In this document: positions 51,270-60,797 of the stretch, piece after piece
Layout of the letters: every line of letters begins with the position of its first letter
How positions within the stretch are numbered: position 1 is the stretch's first letter
Assembly: GCA_037190805.1 (NCBI GenBank)
Contig: JBBCJR010000002.1
Coordinates: 1 to 64,000, forward strand
DNA: 64,000 bases
Direction: 5' to 3'
Source: JBBCJR01 sp037190805
GTDB taxonomy: Bacteria > Pseudomonadota > Alphaproteobacteria > Sphingomonadales > Sphingomonadaceae
The notes under the pieces: generated by a model
The model's database searches: none
Told to the model about the DNA's origin: nothing
The model's input: the letters and a program-made list of their open reading frames with translations, nothing else
Program-made: the position numbers and the translations under genes

Positions 51270-52086
51270 TCTTCCGGTCGATAATGTGACCTCTGCGGCG
51301 CGGCTGGTGCTGTTGACTCCGGCGCCTGTCGCCAAGGTGCGGTTGTCGCGGCTTCTGGCGCGGGCGTGGCGCCAGGGGCGACTGAAGCATGGGGTTGCCA
51401 TGGCCATGCCGGACAGTTTCTCCCGGCCGGACAGGCCGGAACTGCTGCCGCCCAGCCGGATGCCGAAACGCGGGCGGGCGGGCAGCGAACGGTCTCGCAT
51501 CGCCTTGCTCCATTCCCTGGCCCATATCGAATATGTGGCGATCGATCTTGCCTGGGACACGGTGGGGCGGTTCGGCCCCGCGATGCCGCGAGGCTTTACC
51601 GACGATTTTATCTCCGTCGCGGCGGACGAGGCGATGCATTTCGCCTTGCTCGATCGGCGGTTGCGCAGCCTGGGCAGCCATTATGGCGCGCTTCCCGCCC
51701 ATGCCGGACTGGACGAGGCGGCCCTCGATACGGCGGGCGATGTCGCGGCGCGGCTCGCCGTGGTTCCCCAGGTTCTGGAGGCACGGGGCTTGGACGTCAC
51801 ACCGCAGACCGTGGCGCGACTCGAAGCTGCCGGAGACCATCGCTCGGCAATCATCCTGACCCGCATTTACCATGACGAAATTCGTCATGTTGGATTTGGA
51901 AATCATTGGTTTAGGTGGCTTTGTTCCGTCTCCGGAACCGATTCGGCGACAGAGTTCCGCCGGCTGGTCTCAAGCCATTTCGGCGGGGCCATTAAGCCGC
52001 CGTTCAACGACTCGGCGCGTCGACAAGCCGGTTTAACGCGCGACTACTACAGTTTGCTTGCGGAGCAGCCGTCTAGACCCGCATGA
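51262..52086 (+). CDS. DUF455 ferritin-like protein
   Basis: The 274-residue helical product has candidate di-iron ligands in ALLHSLAHIEYVAIDLAWD, AADEAMHFALLDRRL and RIYHDEIRHVGFGN, matching the carboxylate/histidine pattern of DUF455 ferritin-like proteins related to diiron hydroxylases. The substrate is unknown. The TTG at 51262 overlaps bcp by 8 nt and is preceded by GGAGG, indicating cotranscription with the peroxiredoxin. Confidence 0.78.
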   Translation: MIDLPVDNVTSAARLVLLTPAPVAKVRLSRLLARAWRQGRLKHGVAMAMPDSFSRPDRPELLPPSRMPKRGRAGSERSRIALLHSLAHIEYVAIDLAWDTVGRFGPAMPRGFTDDFISVAADEAMHFALLDRRLRSLGSHYGALPAHAGLDEAALDTAGDVAARLAVVPQVLEARGLDVTPQTVARLEAAGDHRSAIILTRIYHDEIRHVGFGNHWFRWLCSVSGTDSATEFRRLVSSHFGGAIKPPFNDSARRQAGLTRDYYSLLAEQPSRPA

Positions 52087-52195
52087 AGCCATGGCGGTTG
52101 TCGGGCGGGGTCTGACTGCCATCAACATTTTCATAATCGGATAGGGCCAAAAACGGCCCAGCCGACTTCCCGTAGGGTCGCCGGGGGAGATTGAG

Positions 52196-53404
52196 TTGAG
52201 CAAGTTCAAAACGACTGTCGCTGGATTCGGTTCCGTTATTGGCCAGTGGCGGCAGCGCGCGAATGAGGTTTTCCGTCCGCGTACCCTTCAGCTGCAGGAC
52301 ACCACCGGCGTTCGCACCATCCGCATATCGTCGCGCGCCCAGATGATGACGGCTGGCGCCGCGACGCTGTTCGTGGGCTGGAGCGCGGTTGCGACCATCG
52401 GCCTGATCGCGGCTGTGCCGTCGAGCGCCGACCTGTCGAGCAGCCACACCGAGTTGGCCCGCATGCAGCAGGAAGTCGCCGCGATGCGCGCCGACGTGCG
52501 CTCGATGAAGTCGGCCGCCGGCGCCACCGTCGAGCGGATCGAGCAGCGCCAGAAATTCCTGGCTGCAATGCTGTCGGGCGATGCGGACCTGAGCCAGCTT
52601 GCCACTTTGTTGCCCGAAGCCGCCGATGCCGCCGCTGCGACCGGCCGGTTCGCCGGGCTGGTTTCGCCCTTTGCGGCGCTTGAAGGGCGTCAGCTCGATT
52701 TCGTTCGTCAGGCAACGACTGCCGCGCACGCCCGCTATCGTGATACCGAAACCCTGGTCCGTCGCGTCGGCCTGACCCCGGCGCGTCTGTTGCGCCAGTC
52801 GTTCGCCGGCATGGGTGGTCCCTATGAAGCGGCCGATGCCCCCGGCGGCCCGCTGGCGGACGCAGACCCCGAGTTCAAGGCACTGTTCGTCAGCTGGAGC
52901 AAGGTTGGCCAGCTGGAACGGTCCATGCTGGCGGTGCCGGCGATGAAGCCGGTCCGCAATTTCCGCTACACCAGCGGCTTCGGCGTTCGTGTCGACCCCT
53001 TCAACGGCGGCGCGGCCATGCATGCCGGCATCGACATGGCTGGCCGGGTGGGCGAACCCATCTATGCCACCGCCGACGGCATCGTCGACCGGGCCGGCTG
53101 GTATGGTGGCTATGGCAATCTGGTCGAACTGGGTCACGGCAAGGGTATCCAGACCCGTTACGGCCATCTGTCGAAGCTTCTGGTGAAGCCCGGTGACCAG
53201 GTGCGTCGCGGCGACAAGATCGCCCTGATGGGTTCGACCGGCCGTTCGACCGGCAGCCATCTTCATTATGAGGTGCGGATCGACGGCGCCGCGGTCAGCC
53301 CGTTGCCCTTCCTCCAGTCGTCGGAAGCACTGGCGGCCGTTCAGGATCGGGCCAGCGATGTCGCCATGGGCGGCCCCGATGCGCGGATCACCCCCGGCAA
53401 CTGA
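52196..53404 (+). CDS. M23-family (LytM) peptidase, membrane-anchored
   Basis: The 402-residue product has an N-terminal cytoplasmic stretch, a membrane segment (AAATLFVGWSAVATIGLIAA-like, around residues 57-76), a coiled-coil part (SHTELARMQQEVAAMRADV) and a C-terminal M23 domain with SGFGVRVDPF, HAGIDMAG, RYGHLSKLL and HLHYEVRID, so the zinc ligands and catalytic histidine look intact. It should cleave or bind peptidoglycan cross-links in the periplasm. It uses a TTG start. Confidence 0.9.
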   Translation: MSKFKTTVAGFGSVIGQWRQRANEVFRPRTLQLQDTTGVRTIRISSRAQMMTAGAATLFVGWSAVATIGLIAAVPSSADLSSSHTELARMQQEVAAMRADVRSMKSAAGATVERIEQRQKFLAAMLSGDADLSQLATLLPEAADAAAATGRFAGLVSPFAALEGRQLDFVRQATTAAHARYRDTETLVRRVGLTPARLLRQSFAGMGGPYEAADAPGGPLADADPEFKALFVSWSKVGQLERSMLAVPAMKPVRNFRYTSGFGVRVDPFNGGAAMHAGIDMAGRVGEPIYATADGIVDRAGWYGGYGNLVELGHGKGIQTRYGHLSKLLVKPGDQVRRGDKIALMGSTGRSTGSHLHYEVRIDGAAVSPLPFLQSSEALAAVQDRASDVAMGGPDARITPGN

Positions 53405-53440
53405 TTGCAGCCGGACCTCTGCCATCCTATCTGGATGGTC

Positions 53441-53776
53441 ATGAGTGCTACCGAACCCGTTCGACTGACCTCGGCCGCCGCCGCGCGCGTTGCAGCTATC
53501 GCCACGCGTCAGGACAAGCCGGCCATATTGCGCCTGTCGGTCGAAGGCGGCGGCTGCGCCGGCTTCCAGTATCGTTTCGGTCTTGCGGATGCCGTGAACG
53601 GTGACGATCAGGTGGCGAGCACCGATGGGGTGCAACTGGTCATCGATCCGGTCAGTCTCGACCTGCTCGACGGCAGCGAGGTCGATTTCGTCGAAAGCCT
53701 GGGGGGGGCGTCCTTCCAGGTCCGCAATCCCAATGCCCAGTCGGGCTGCGGCTGCGGCACCAGCTTCTCGATTTAG
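53441..53776 (+). CDS. erpA: Iron-sulfur cluster insertion protein (ErpA/IscA type)
   Basis: The 111-residue A-type carrier has the three conserved cysteines in VEGGGCAGFQY and QSGCGCGTSFSI. It hands Fe-S clusters to apoproteins such as NadA or IspG/H. The ATG at 53441 is chosen because it starts the family N-terminus (EPVRLTSAAAARVAAI); an ATG at 53435 is possible. Confidence 0.93.
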   Translation: MSATEPVRLTSAAAARVAAIATRQDKPAILRLSVEGGGCAGFQYRFGLADAVNGDDQVASTDGVQLVIDPVSLDLLDGSEVDFVESLGGASFQVRNPNAQSGCGCGTSFSI

Positions 53777-53835
53777 GCGCGTGTAAACGGCACCGGAGGT
53801 TTCCAAGCGTCGCCTCAGGCGCCATAAGCAGCGAC

Positions 53836-54606
53836 ATGCGGATCGCCAGCTTCAACATCAACGGCATCAAGGCGCGCCTGCCGCGCCTCCTCGAATGGCT
53901 CGAGGAAACGAAACCCGACATCGCCTGCCTCCAAGAACTGAAGACATCGGATGAAACCTTTCCCGAGGCCGACCTGCGCGCCGCCGGCTACGGCGCGGTC
54001 TGGCATGGGCAGAAGGGGTTTAACGGCGTCGCCATCCTCGCCCGCGATACGGACCCGGTGGAGATCCGCCGAGGCCTGCCCGGCGATCCGGACGACACCC
54101 ACAGCCGCTATATCGAGGCGCGGGTCGGCGACCTTACCGTCGCCTCCATCTACCTGCCCAACGGCAATCCGCAGCCGGGGCCGAAATTCGATTACAAGCT
54201 TGCCTGGTTCGACCGGCTGATCGACCATGCGACCACCCTGCTGGCCACGGAGACGCCGGTGGTGCTGGCCGGCGACTATAATGTCTGCCCGACGGATGAG
54301 GACGTCTTTTCGGTGGAGCAGATGGCGAGCGACGCGCTGGTTCAGCCGGAAAGCCGTGCCGCGTATCGCCGGCTGCTGTTCCAGGGCTGGACGGATGCCA
54401 TTCGGGCCCGCATCCCTCGCGGCCGGGCATATACTTTCTGGGATTATCAGATGAATGCGTGGCCGCGCGATATGGGCCTCCGGATCGATCATCTGCTGCT
54501 CAGCCCGCAGGTGGCCGACCGGCTGCTCGATGCAGGGGTGGATCGGGCGACGCGCGGCAAGGAAAGAGCGTCGGACCACGCCCCCACATGGATCAAGCTG
54601 CGCTAG
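53836..54606 (+). CDS. xth: Exodeoxyribonuclease III
   Basis: The 256-residue enzyme is an AP endonuclease and 3'-5' exonuclease in base excision repair. Motifs are RIASFNINGIKARLPRLLEW, CLQELKTSDETFP (metal-binding Glu), LAGDYNVCPTDEDV, TFWDYQMNAWPRDMGLRIDH and a terminal ASDHAPTW with the catalytic histidine. It converges on aguB with 30 nt between the stops. Confidence 0.96.
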   Translation: MRIASFNINGIKARLPRLLEWLEETKPDIACLQELKTSDETFPEADLRAAGYGAVWHGQKGFNGVAILARDTDPVEIRRGLPGDPDDTHSRYIEARVGDLTVASIYLPNGNPQPGPKFDYKLAWFDRLIDHATTLLATETPVVLAGDYNVCPTDEDVFSVEQMASDALVQPESRAAYRRLLFQGWTDAIRARIPRGRAYTFWDYQMNAWPRDMGLRIDHLLLSPQVADRLLDAGVDRATRGKERASDHAPTWIKLR

Positions 54607-54636
54607 GCTTGGATCGCGGCGTCAGCCCTATCCGTC

Positions 54637-55488
54637 TCAGATATCCTGTGCCAGCCGTCCATAGAGGTCCGGACGACGGTCGCGGAAAAAACCGAAGGCG
54701 GCGCGGTGGCGGCGCACGCGCGCGATATCGAAGCTGGCGACCAGGGCGCCGGTCTCGTCTGCTCCAAACGCATCGGTGAAATCGCCGCGCTCGTCGGCGA
54801 TGAAGCTGTGGCCATAGAAGTGCTGGCCGTCCTCGGTGCCGATGCGGTTGGCGGCGACGACCGGGACGACGTTCGATACCGCATGGCCGATCATCGCCCG
54901 CCGCCATAGCCTGCTGGTGTCGAGGCCGGGATCATGTGGCTCCGATCCGATGGCGGTGGGGAAGAACAGGATTTCGGCCCCCATCAGCATCATCGCGCGC
55001 GCGGTTTCAGGATACCATTGATCCCAGCAGATGCCGACGCCGATCGTGCCGTAGCGGGTCGGCCAGACCTTGAAGCCGGTATTGCCGGGCCGGAAATAGA
55101 ATTTTTCCTCATAGCCCGGCCCATCGGGAATGTGGCTCTTGCGATAGACGCCCATGATGTCGCCGGCATCGTCGATCATCGCCAGGCTGTTATAGTGATG
55201 CGGTCCGTCCACCTCGAAGAAGCTGGTCGGGATATAGACCTTCAGCTCCGCCGCCAGCCGCTGCATGGCCAGCACCGCGGGATGCTGCGCGGTCGGCCGG
55301 GCGCGGGCGAAGGCGCCCTCGTCCTCGACGCGGCAGAAATAATGCCCTTCGAACAGTTCCGGGGGCAGGATGATCTTCGCCCCGCGGGCCGCAGCGTCGC
55401 GGACCAGCGTCTCGACGGCGCTGATGTTGGCGTCGATGTCGTCCGTGAGCGCCAGCTGAAGGGCGGCGACGGTGATATCGGTCATCAA
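54637..55488 (-). CDS. aguB: N-carbamoylputrescine amidase
   Basis: AguB hydrolyses N-carbamoylputrescine to putrescine. The 283-residue nitrilase-fold enzyme has the catalytic triad glutamate in ILPPELFEGHYFC, lysine in YRKSHIPDGPGYEEKFYF and cysteine in GVGICWDQWYPETAR. It overlaps aguA by 4 nt and completes the two-step route from agmatine to putrescine. Confidence 0.95.
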   Translation of the reverse strand: MMTDITVAALQLALTDDIDANISAVETLVRDAAARGAKIILPPELFEGHYFCRVEDEGAFARARPTAQHPAVLAMQRLAAELKVYIPTSFFEVDGPHHYNSLAMIDDAGDIMGVYRKSHIPDGPGYEEKFYFRPGNTGFKVWPTRYGTIGVGICWDQWYPETARAMMLMGAEILFFPTAIGSEPHDPGLDTSRLWRRAMIGHAVSNVVPVVAANRIGTEDGQHFYGHSFIADERGDFTDAFGADETGALVASFDIARVRRHRAAFGFFRDRRPDLYGRLAQDI

Positions 55489-56489
55489 ATCTGCTCCGGC
55501 ACCGCAAGGCGCGGCTGCTGCTGGGTGATGCAGTGGAAGCTGCCGCCACCGGTGAGGATATGCGCGGCCGGCAGGCCGACGGCGCGGCGGGTGGGAAACA
55601 GGTCCTGCACGGCGCGGACCGCCGCATCGTCGTTCGGCCGATCATAGAGCGGCACCACGACGACCGTGTTGGCGATGTAGAAATTCATATAGCTGGCGGC
55701 CACCACTTCGTCGTCCGTCGTCACCCGGCCCGGTGAGGGGATATCGGCGATGGCGAGGCCGAAGGCCCGCGCGCGTGCCCGCGCATCGGCATAGACGGCG
55801 GCATTGGGATCGTCCGCCTCCGTCGCCAATGGCAGAGCCAGAACGCCTGGCGCGACGAAGCGCGCGAGATTGTCGACATGGCCGTCGGTATGATCGCCGG
55901 CCAGGCCGTCGCCCAGCCAGAGCACGCGGTCGAGGCCGAGGTCGGCGGCCAGCCGCGCCTCGATTTCAGCGCGGCTGAGGGCGGGGTTGCGATTGGGGTT
56001 GAGCAGACACTGCTCGGTCGTGACGACAAGGCCGGCGCCGTCCGTATCGATCGCGCCGCCTTCCAGAATCCAGTCGCAGCGCTTCGCCGGCACTGCGGCG
56101 CGTTCGGCGACGAAGGCGGCGACTTCTGCATCGCCGGGCAGGTCGAACTTGCCGCCCCAGCCATTGAAGCCGAAATCACGGGCGGCCAGCCGATCGCCCT
56201 CGCGAACGAAAATCGGTCCCGTGTCACGCAACCAGATGTCGCCGAACCGGACCTGGTGGAACCGCGTACGGGTGTCGCCCAGCGCTGCATGGGCGCTCGC
56301 CGCCGCCTCGTCGCCGTGGACGAGCAGTTCCACGACCTCGCCGTGCCCATCGTCGTCGATGGCGCGGATGAGGTTCGCAACCTCGGCTTGGGCGGGGCCG
56401 AGGTCGTCCAGCCAAAGATGGGCGGCGGACGGCCATGCCGTCCACACCCGGTCATGCGGCGCCCATTCGGCAGGTTGGAGCAGCGACAT
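55485..56489 (-). CDS. aguA: Agmatine deiminase
   Basis: AguA converts agmatine to N-carbamoylputrescine and ammonia. The 334-residue product has PAEWAPHDRVWTAWPS, DIWLRDTGPIF, FNGWGGKFDLPGD, LEGGAIDTDG, HTDGHVDNLARFV and the catalytic cysteine in LTGGGSFHCITQQQP. The ATG at 56489 follows GAGGTG; a TTG at 56507 is less likely. Confidence 0.95.
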   Translation of the reverse strand: MSLLQPAEWAPHDRVWTAWPSAAHLWLDDLGPAQAEVANLIRAIDDDGHGEVVELLVHGDEAAASAHAALGDTRTRFHQVRFGDIWLRDTGPIFVREGDRLAARDFGFNGWGGKFDLPGDAEVAAFVAERAAVPAKRCDWILEGGAIDTDGAGLVVTTEQCLLNPNRNPALSRAEIEARLAADLGLDRVLWLGDGLAGDHTDGHVDNLARFVAPGVLALPLATEADDPNAAVYADARARARAFGLAIADIPSPGRVTTDDEVVAASYMNFYIANTVVVVPLYDRPNDDAAVRAVQDLFPTRRAVGLPAAHILTGGGSFHCITQQQPRLAVPEQI

Positions 56490-56654
56490 CGGCAACACCT
56501 CGATCAAAAGCGGTGGAGGCCACCCTGGCGGGGGCAGATGGCAGTCCGGTGACGCCGACGCAAGCTGCCTCGATCACAGTGATCGGGCAAAGACCATTGA
56601 AGCGCGCGGGTGGACCGGCTTAGGTGCCCGAAGCAGTTTCGGGAGAATGAACGA

Positions 56655-58001
56655 ATGCCGGCCAAGTTCGACTATGACCTGTTCGTCATCGGTGCCGGCT
56701 CAGGCGGGGTTAGGGCCGCGCGCGTGTCGGCTGCCCATGGCGCCAAGGTCGCCGTGGCGGAAGAGCATCGGGTCGGTGGCACCTGCGTCATCCGCGGCTG
56801 CGTGCCCAAGAAGCTGCTGATCTATGGCGCCCATTTCGCGGAGGATTTGCATGACGCCCGGCGTTTCGGCTGGGACGTTCCGGAGTGCAGGTTCGACTGG
56901 ACGGTGCTGCGCGACAATGTGTTGGCGGATGTCGATCGACTGAACGGCATCTACACCACGACGCTGGAGTCGCACGGGGTCGAGGTGATTCTGGAGCGCG
57001 CGGTGCTGACCGGGCCCAACAGCCTGAAGGTCGGCAAGCGTGAGGTAACAGCGAAAACGATCCTCATCGCCACCGGCGCGCGGCCGCTGATCCCCGACTG
57101 CCCCGGCGCGCAGCATGGCATAACCTCGAACGAGGCGTTTCACCTCGACGCTATACCGCAGCGGATCGTGATCGCCGGTGGTGGCTATATCGCCAATGAA
57201 TTCGCCGGGATCTTCCACCAGTTCGGGGCGCAGGTGACGCTGGTCAACCGCTCCGACCGCATTCTGCGCGGGTATGACGAGCAGATCCGTGACCGGCTGC
57301 TTCAGATTTCGACGATGAAGGGCATCCAGTTCCGCTTCAACGCGCCGTTTGAAAAGGTGGTGAAGCGCAAGGACGGCAGCCTCACCGTCCATATGGGCGG
57401 GTGCGAGCCGGTGGACTGCGACCTGCTGATGTTCGCCACTGGCCGAGTCCCGAACGTTGAGGGGTTGGGCCTCGATAAGGCTGGGGTGGAACTGACCGAA
57501 AAGGGCGCGATCCGGGTGGGAGAGGATAATCGCACCAATGTGGCGTCCATCTACGCGGTTGGCGATGTCACGGATCGCGTGCAGCTCACCCCCGTCGCCA
57601 TCCGGGAAGGGCAGGCGTTTGCCGATACGGTGTTTGGCGACAAGCCGACTACGGTCGACTATGACAACATCCCGAGCGCCGTGTTCAGCCACCCCCCGCT
57701 GGCCGGTGTCGGCCTGACCGAGGCGCAGGCGCGCGACACGTTCGGATCGGTCAGGGTCTATACGTCCGATTTCCGTCCGATGAAGAATGTGCTGGCAGGC
57801 CGCAACGAGCGTTCGCTCTACAAGCTGGTCGTCGACGAAGGCACCGACCGGGTCGTCGGTGCCCACATGATCGGCCCGGACGCGCCGGAGATCATGCAGG
57901 CCGTCGCCATCGCGGTGAAGGCCGGCCTGACCAAGGCTCAGTTCGACGCCTGTGTCGCCATCCATCCGACGATGGCGGAGGAACTGGTGCTGCTGAAATA
58001 G
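56655..58001 (+). CDS. gor: Glutathione-disulfide reductase
   Basis: Gor keeps glutathione reduced using NADPH and FAD. The 448-residue product has DYDLFVIGAGSGGVRAAR, the redox-active disulfide in GGTCVIRGCVPKKLL (plant-like CVIRGC), an NADPH-binding GGGYIANEFAG, VYAVGDV-like YAVGDVTDRVQLTPVA and the active-site HPTMAEE at the C-terminus. It may also support the glutathione transferase nearby. Confidence 0.95.
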   Translation: MPAKFDYDLFVIGAGSGGVRAARVSAAHGAKVAVAEEHRVGGTCVIRGCVPKKLLIYGAHFAEDLHDARRFGWDVPECRFDWTVLRDNVLADVDRLNGIYTTTLESHGVEVILERAVLTGPNSLKVGKREVTAKTILIATGARPLIPDCPGAQHGITSNEAFHLDAIPQRIVIAGGGYIANEFAGIFHQFGAQVTLVNRSDRILRGYDEQIRDRLLQISTMKGIQFRFNAPFEKVVKRKDGSLTVHMGGCEPVDCDLLMFATGRVPNVEGLGLDKAGVELTEKGAIRVGEDNRTNVASIYAVGDVTDRVQLTPVAIREGQAFADTVFGDKPTTVDYDNIPSAVFSHPPLAGVGLTEAQARDTFGSVRVYTSDFRPMKNVLAGRNERSLYKLVVDEGTDRVVGAHMIGPDAPEIMQAVAIAVKAGLTKAQFDACVAIHPTMAEELVLLK

Positions 58002-58009
58002 GTCGCCCC

Positions 58010-59113
58010 TCAATAGAGGAACATCGGCAGGCCTTCGATCTTGAGCAGCTTGGCGCGATAGGTGTCGGGATCGTAAAGGCCCGCGACGTCGACGGTCTTG
58101 GTCGATTCCAGCAGGGTACCGATCGGGACGTGACAGTAATTGCCGTCGCGCAGTGCCACCATGCGGCCGGTATCGCCCGACTGGATCAGCTGCACGGCAA
58201 GGCCGCCGAAAGCGAAGCCGACCATGCGATCGAGGGCATCGGGCGCGCCGGCGCGCATCAGATAGGCCAGTTCCTGAACGACGGTGCCATGTCCGGTCCG
58301 CGCCTCGATGGCATGGGCGAGGCGGCGGCCGACGGGGATATCGTCGCGGTGGGTGGCGGATTTGGACAGATCGCCGTCCTCGTCCTCATCCTCCCCGATG
58401 ATGCGGGCGCCTTCCGATATCACGCATACCGCATAGCCGGCGGGGCGCGAGCGCTTGTCCTTGTCGAGAAGGGGGAGAAGCACGTCGAGATCGACCGGCA
58501 CCTCGGCGATCACCGTCCGATCCACCTGCGCCAGAAAGCCGGACAGCAGCGCGGTCTCGCCCGACCGGCGGCCGAACAGCTCGACGACGGCGATGCGCTC
58601 ATGGCTTTCGGTGGTCGTCCTCAGCGCGTTGATCGCCTCGACCGAGCGGCTGACAGCGGTGGCGAAGCCGATGCAATAGTCGGTGCCGAAGACGTCGTTG
58701 TCCATGGTCTTGGGCACGGAGATCACCGGCACGCCGAGGCTCGACAGATGGGCGGAGAAGCGCAGCGTGCCGTCACCGCCCATCGTCACCATCGCATCGA
58801 TGCCCAGCTTGTCGATGACATCGAGGACATGGCTGGTGCGATCGCCGCCTTTCACGGTGCGCGGGTCGATACGGGAGGTGTGGAGGATTGTGCCGCCCGT
58901 CCGATCGATGCCGCGCACCGCCTCGCGGTCGAGGATGTAACGGTTGGCGGCGATCGTCACCGGATCGGCAGGATCAATGGCGAGCAGGCCCTGCCAGCCG
59001 CGCCGAAAGCCAACCACCTCCCAGCCAAGGTCGATCGCCGACAGGGTGATCGAGCGGATGCACGGGTTCAGTCCGGGCACGTCGCCGCCGCCGGTCAGCA
59101 ATCCGATACGCAT
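58010..59113 (-). CDS. pfk: 6-phosphofructokinase (GxGDG / PKT subtype)
   Basis: The 367-residue enzyme phosphorylates fructose 6-phosphate. Motifs are IGLLTGGGDVPGLNP, MGGDGTLRFS (Gly115 at the phosphoryl-donor position) and VPKTMDNDVFGTDYCIGF (Lys135). ATP enzymes of E. coli type have Gly at both positions and PPi enzymes have Asp and Lys; the Gly/Lys mix occurs in ATP-using members of the PPi-derived group, such as trypanosome enzymes. ATP use is therefore likely, not certain. It ends eight bases from gor. Confidence 0.9.
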   Translation of the reverse strand: MRIGLLTGGGDVPGLNPCIRSITLSAIDLGWEVVGFRRGWQGLLAIDPADPVTIAANRYILDREAVRGIDRTGGTILHTSRIDPRTVKGGDRTSHVLDVIDKLGIDAMVTMGGDGTLRFSAHLSSLGVPVISVPKTMDNDVFGTDYCIGFATAVSRSVEAINALRTTTESHERIAVVELFGRRSGETALLSGFLAQVDRTVIAEVPVDLDVLLPLLDKDKRSRPAGYAVCVISEGARIIGEDEDEDGDLSKSATHRDDIPVGRRLAHAIEARTGHGTVVQELAYLMRAGAPDALDRMVGFAFGGLAVQLIQSGDTGRMVALRDGNYCHVPIGTLLESTKTVDVAGLYDPDTYRAKLLKIEGLPMFLY

Positions 59114-59185
59114 GGGTTGTCCTCCATTGCTTGCCTGTCGTCCCGGTAATGCGAACGCGCGCGACCGGGATGGGGTGCCGAGAGG

Positions 59186-59938
59186 CTAGCGTCCGGCCGC
59201 TGGCAGGAAGGTCAGCTTGAGGCCGGCGGCCTCGCGCGGGGCGTCGATGGTGACGCCGGAAAAGGTCGCAGTCATGCCCGCGTCGAGACGCCGTACCGGC
59301 GCCGGGATCGTCCAGGCATAAAGCGTTTGTCCGTCGCCGCTGACCAGGGCGGCGCGGATGTCGGGCACCGCCATCACCCGATTGGTCGGATTTCGGACCA
59401 GACCATGAATTTCCAGAACCTCGTGGCCACCCTCGACCATGCGCCGCTCGGCGCCGCCGATGCGTTCCAGGCGCAGCAGGGCGGCCGGTTCAAAGGTGCC
59501 GCCGCTGGCGATCATGGCGCGCAGGCTGTCGACGCCCCCCGCCATCCACAGCGCGACGTTCAGAGCAAGCAGGATGAGGCCGACCGTGACCGCGATCATC
59601 GTGCGGATACGGGCCGGATTGCGGCGTGGCCGGAACGGCGGCGCATGAGCGAAGGGGTCGAAATCGTTCTCAGCCGCCTGGGGCGCGGGCGATGGCTCTT
59701 CGGCTCGTTCGACTGGCCGGCGGGCGGGCTGCTCTTCCGCCCAGGAGGATGGCGGCGGTGGCGGCGGTGCGGTGGGGACCGGTTCGGACGGCGCGGTAGC
59801 GGCCGCCAGCAGCGAGTCTGGCGCGGACTGGAACCAGCTGTGCGCGCACTGGCTGCACCGCACGCGCCGACCGGAGACGCCAATCGACGCATCCGGCACG
59901 AGATAGCGTGTCGAACAATTGGGGCAGGTCAGCAGCAT
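59186..59938 (-). CDS. Zinc-ribbon (MJ0042-type) membrane protein
   Basis: The 250-residue product starts with an MJ0042-type zinc ribbon (LLTCPNCSTRYLVPDASI, VRCSQCAHSWFQ), then a proline/glutamate-rich linker, one membrane segment (IAVTVGLILLALNVALWMAG) and a C-terminal beta-rich domain outside the membrane (HEVLEIHGLVRNPTNRVMAV). Similar proteins are common in alphaproteobacteria; the function is unknown. It diverges from ftsE with about 140 nt between starts. Confidence 0.85.
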   Translation of the reverse strand: MLLTCPNCSTRYLVPDASIGVSGRRVRCSQCAHSWFQSAPDSLLAAATAPSEPVPTAPPPPPPSSWAEEQPARRPVERAEEPSPAPQAAENDFDPFAHAPPFRPRRNPARIRTMIAVTVGLILLALNVALWMAGGVDSLRAMIASGGTFEPAALLRLERIGGAERRMVEGGHEVLEIHGLVRNPTNRVMAVPDIRAALVSGDGQTLYAWTIPAPVRRLDAGMTATFSGVTIDAPREAAGLKLTFLPAAGR

Positions 59939-60080
59939 TGCCTGGTGTCGCCTCCTCGCCCCGTCGGTTGGGGATCGTCGCCTTGGGTAGCCGCCCCCCG
60001 CGTCGCGGGCAAGCACATGCGGCGGCGTAACTGTTCGGACCCGCTGGACGCGGCGCGGATCGTCATGCGATGGCAATCGA

Positions 60081-60797
60081 ATGGCGAACGTCGTCAGATT
60101 CGAACATGTCGGCCTGCGCTATGGCACTGGCGCGGAAACGCTGTCCGACATCAGCTTCGCGCTGGAGGAGGGGGGATTCTATTTCCTCACCGGCTCTTCC
60201 GGCGCGGGCAAGACATCGCTGCTTCGCCTGCTCTATCTCGCCCAGCGCCCCAGCCGGGGGCTGATCTCGATCTTCGGACAGGATGCCGTCACCCTGCCGC
60301 GCGGTGCCTTGCCGGCGCTGCGGCGCAGGATCGGCGTTGTGTTCCAGGACTTCCGCCTCGTGCCGCATCTCAGCGCGTTCGACAATGTCGCCTTGCCGCT
60401 GAGGATCGCGGGCGTCGGTGAAGCGGAAGTGCGCGATTATGTCGGCGAGCTTCTGGACTGGGTCGGCCTTGCCGAACGTGCCAGTGCCCGGCCAGCCACC
60501 TTGTCTGGCGGCGAGCAGCAGCGCGTGGCGATCGCGCGCGCGGTCATAAACCGTCCGGATGTCCTGGTCGCTGACGAGCCGACGGGAAATGTCGATCCGG
60601 ACATGGCCCAACGGCTGCTCCATCTGTTCGAGGAGCTGAACCGGCTGGGGACCACCGTGGTCGTCGCTACCCACGACGTTCATCTGCTGTCGCGGATCAG
60701 GGGCGCGCTGGTGATGCGCCTCGACCGCGGGCGCCTCGATGATCCGACCGGGTCGCTTCGCCATCCGCCGCGCAGTGGCGGCGGGAAGGGGGGCTGA
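60081..60797 (+). CDS. ftsE: Cell division ABC ATPase FtsE
   Basis: FtsE is the ATPase of the FtsEX complex, which controls septal peptidoglycan hydrolases. The 238-residue product has the Walker A LTGSSGAGKTSLLRLLYLA, the signature LSGGEQQRVAIARAV, the Walker B DVLVADEPTGNVDPDM and the switch histidine in VVVATHDVHLL. It overlaps ftsX by one base. Confidence 0.95.
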   Translation: MANVVRFEHVGLRYGTGAETLSDISFALEEGGFYFLTGSSGAGKTSLLRLLYLAQRPSRGLISIFGQDAVTLPRGALPALRRRIGVVFQDFRLVPHLSAFDNVALPLRIAGVGEAEVRDYVGELLDWVGLAERASARPATLSGGEQQRVAIARAVINRPDVLVADEPTGNVDPDMAQRLLHLFEELNRLGTTVVVATHDVHLLSRIRGALVMRLDRGRLDDPTGSLRHPPRSGGGKGG

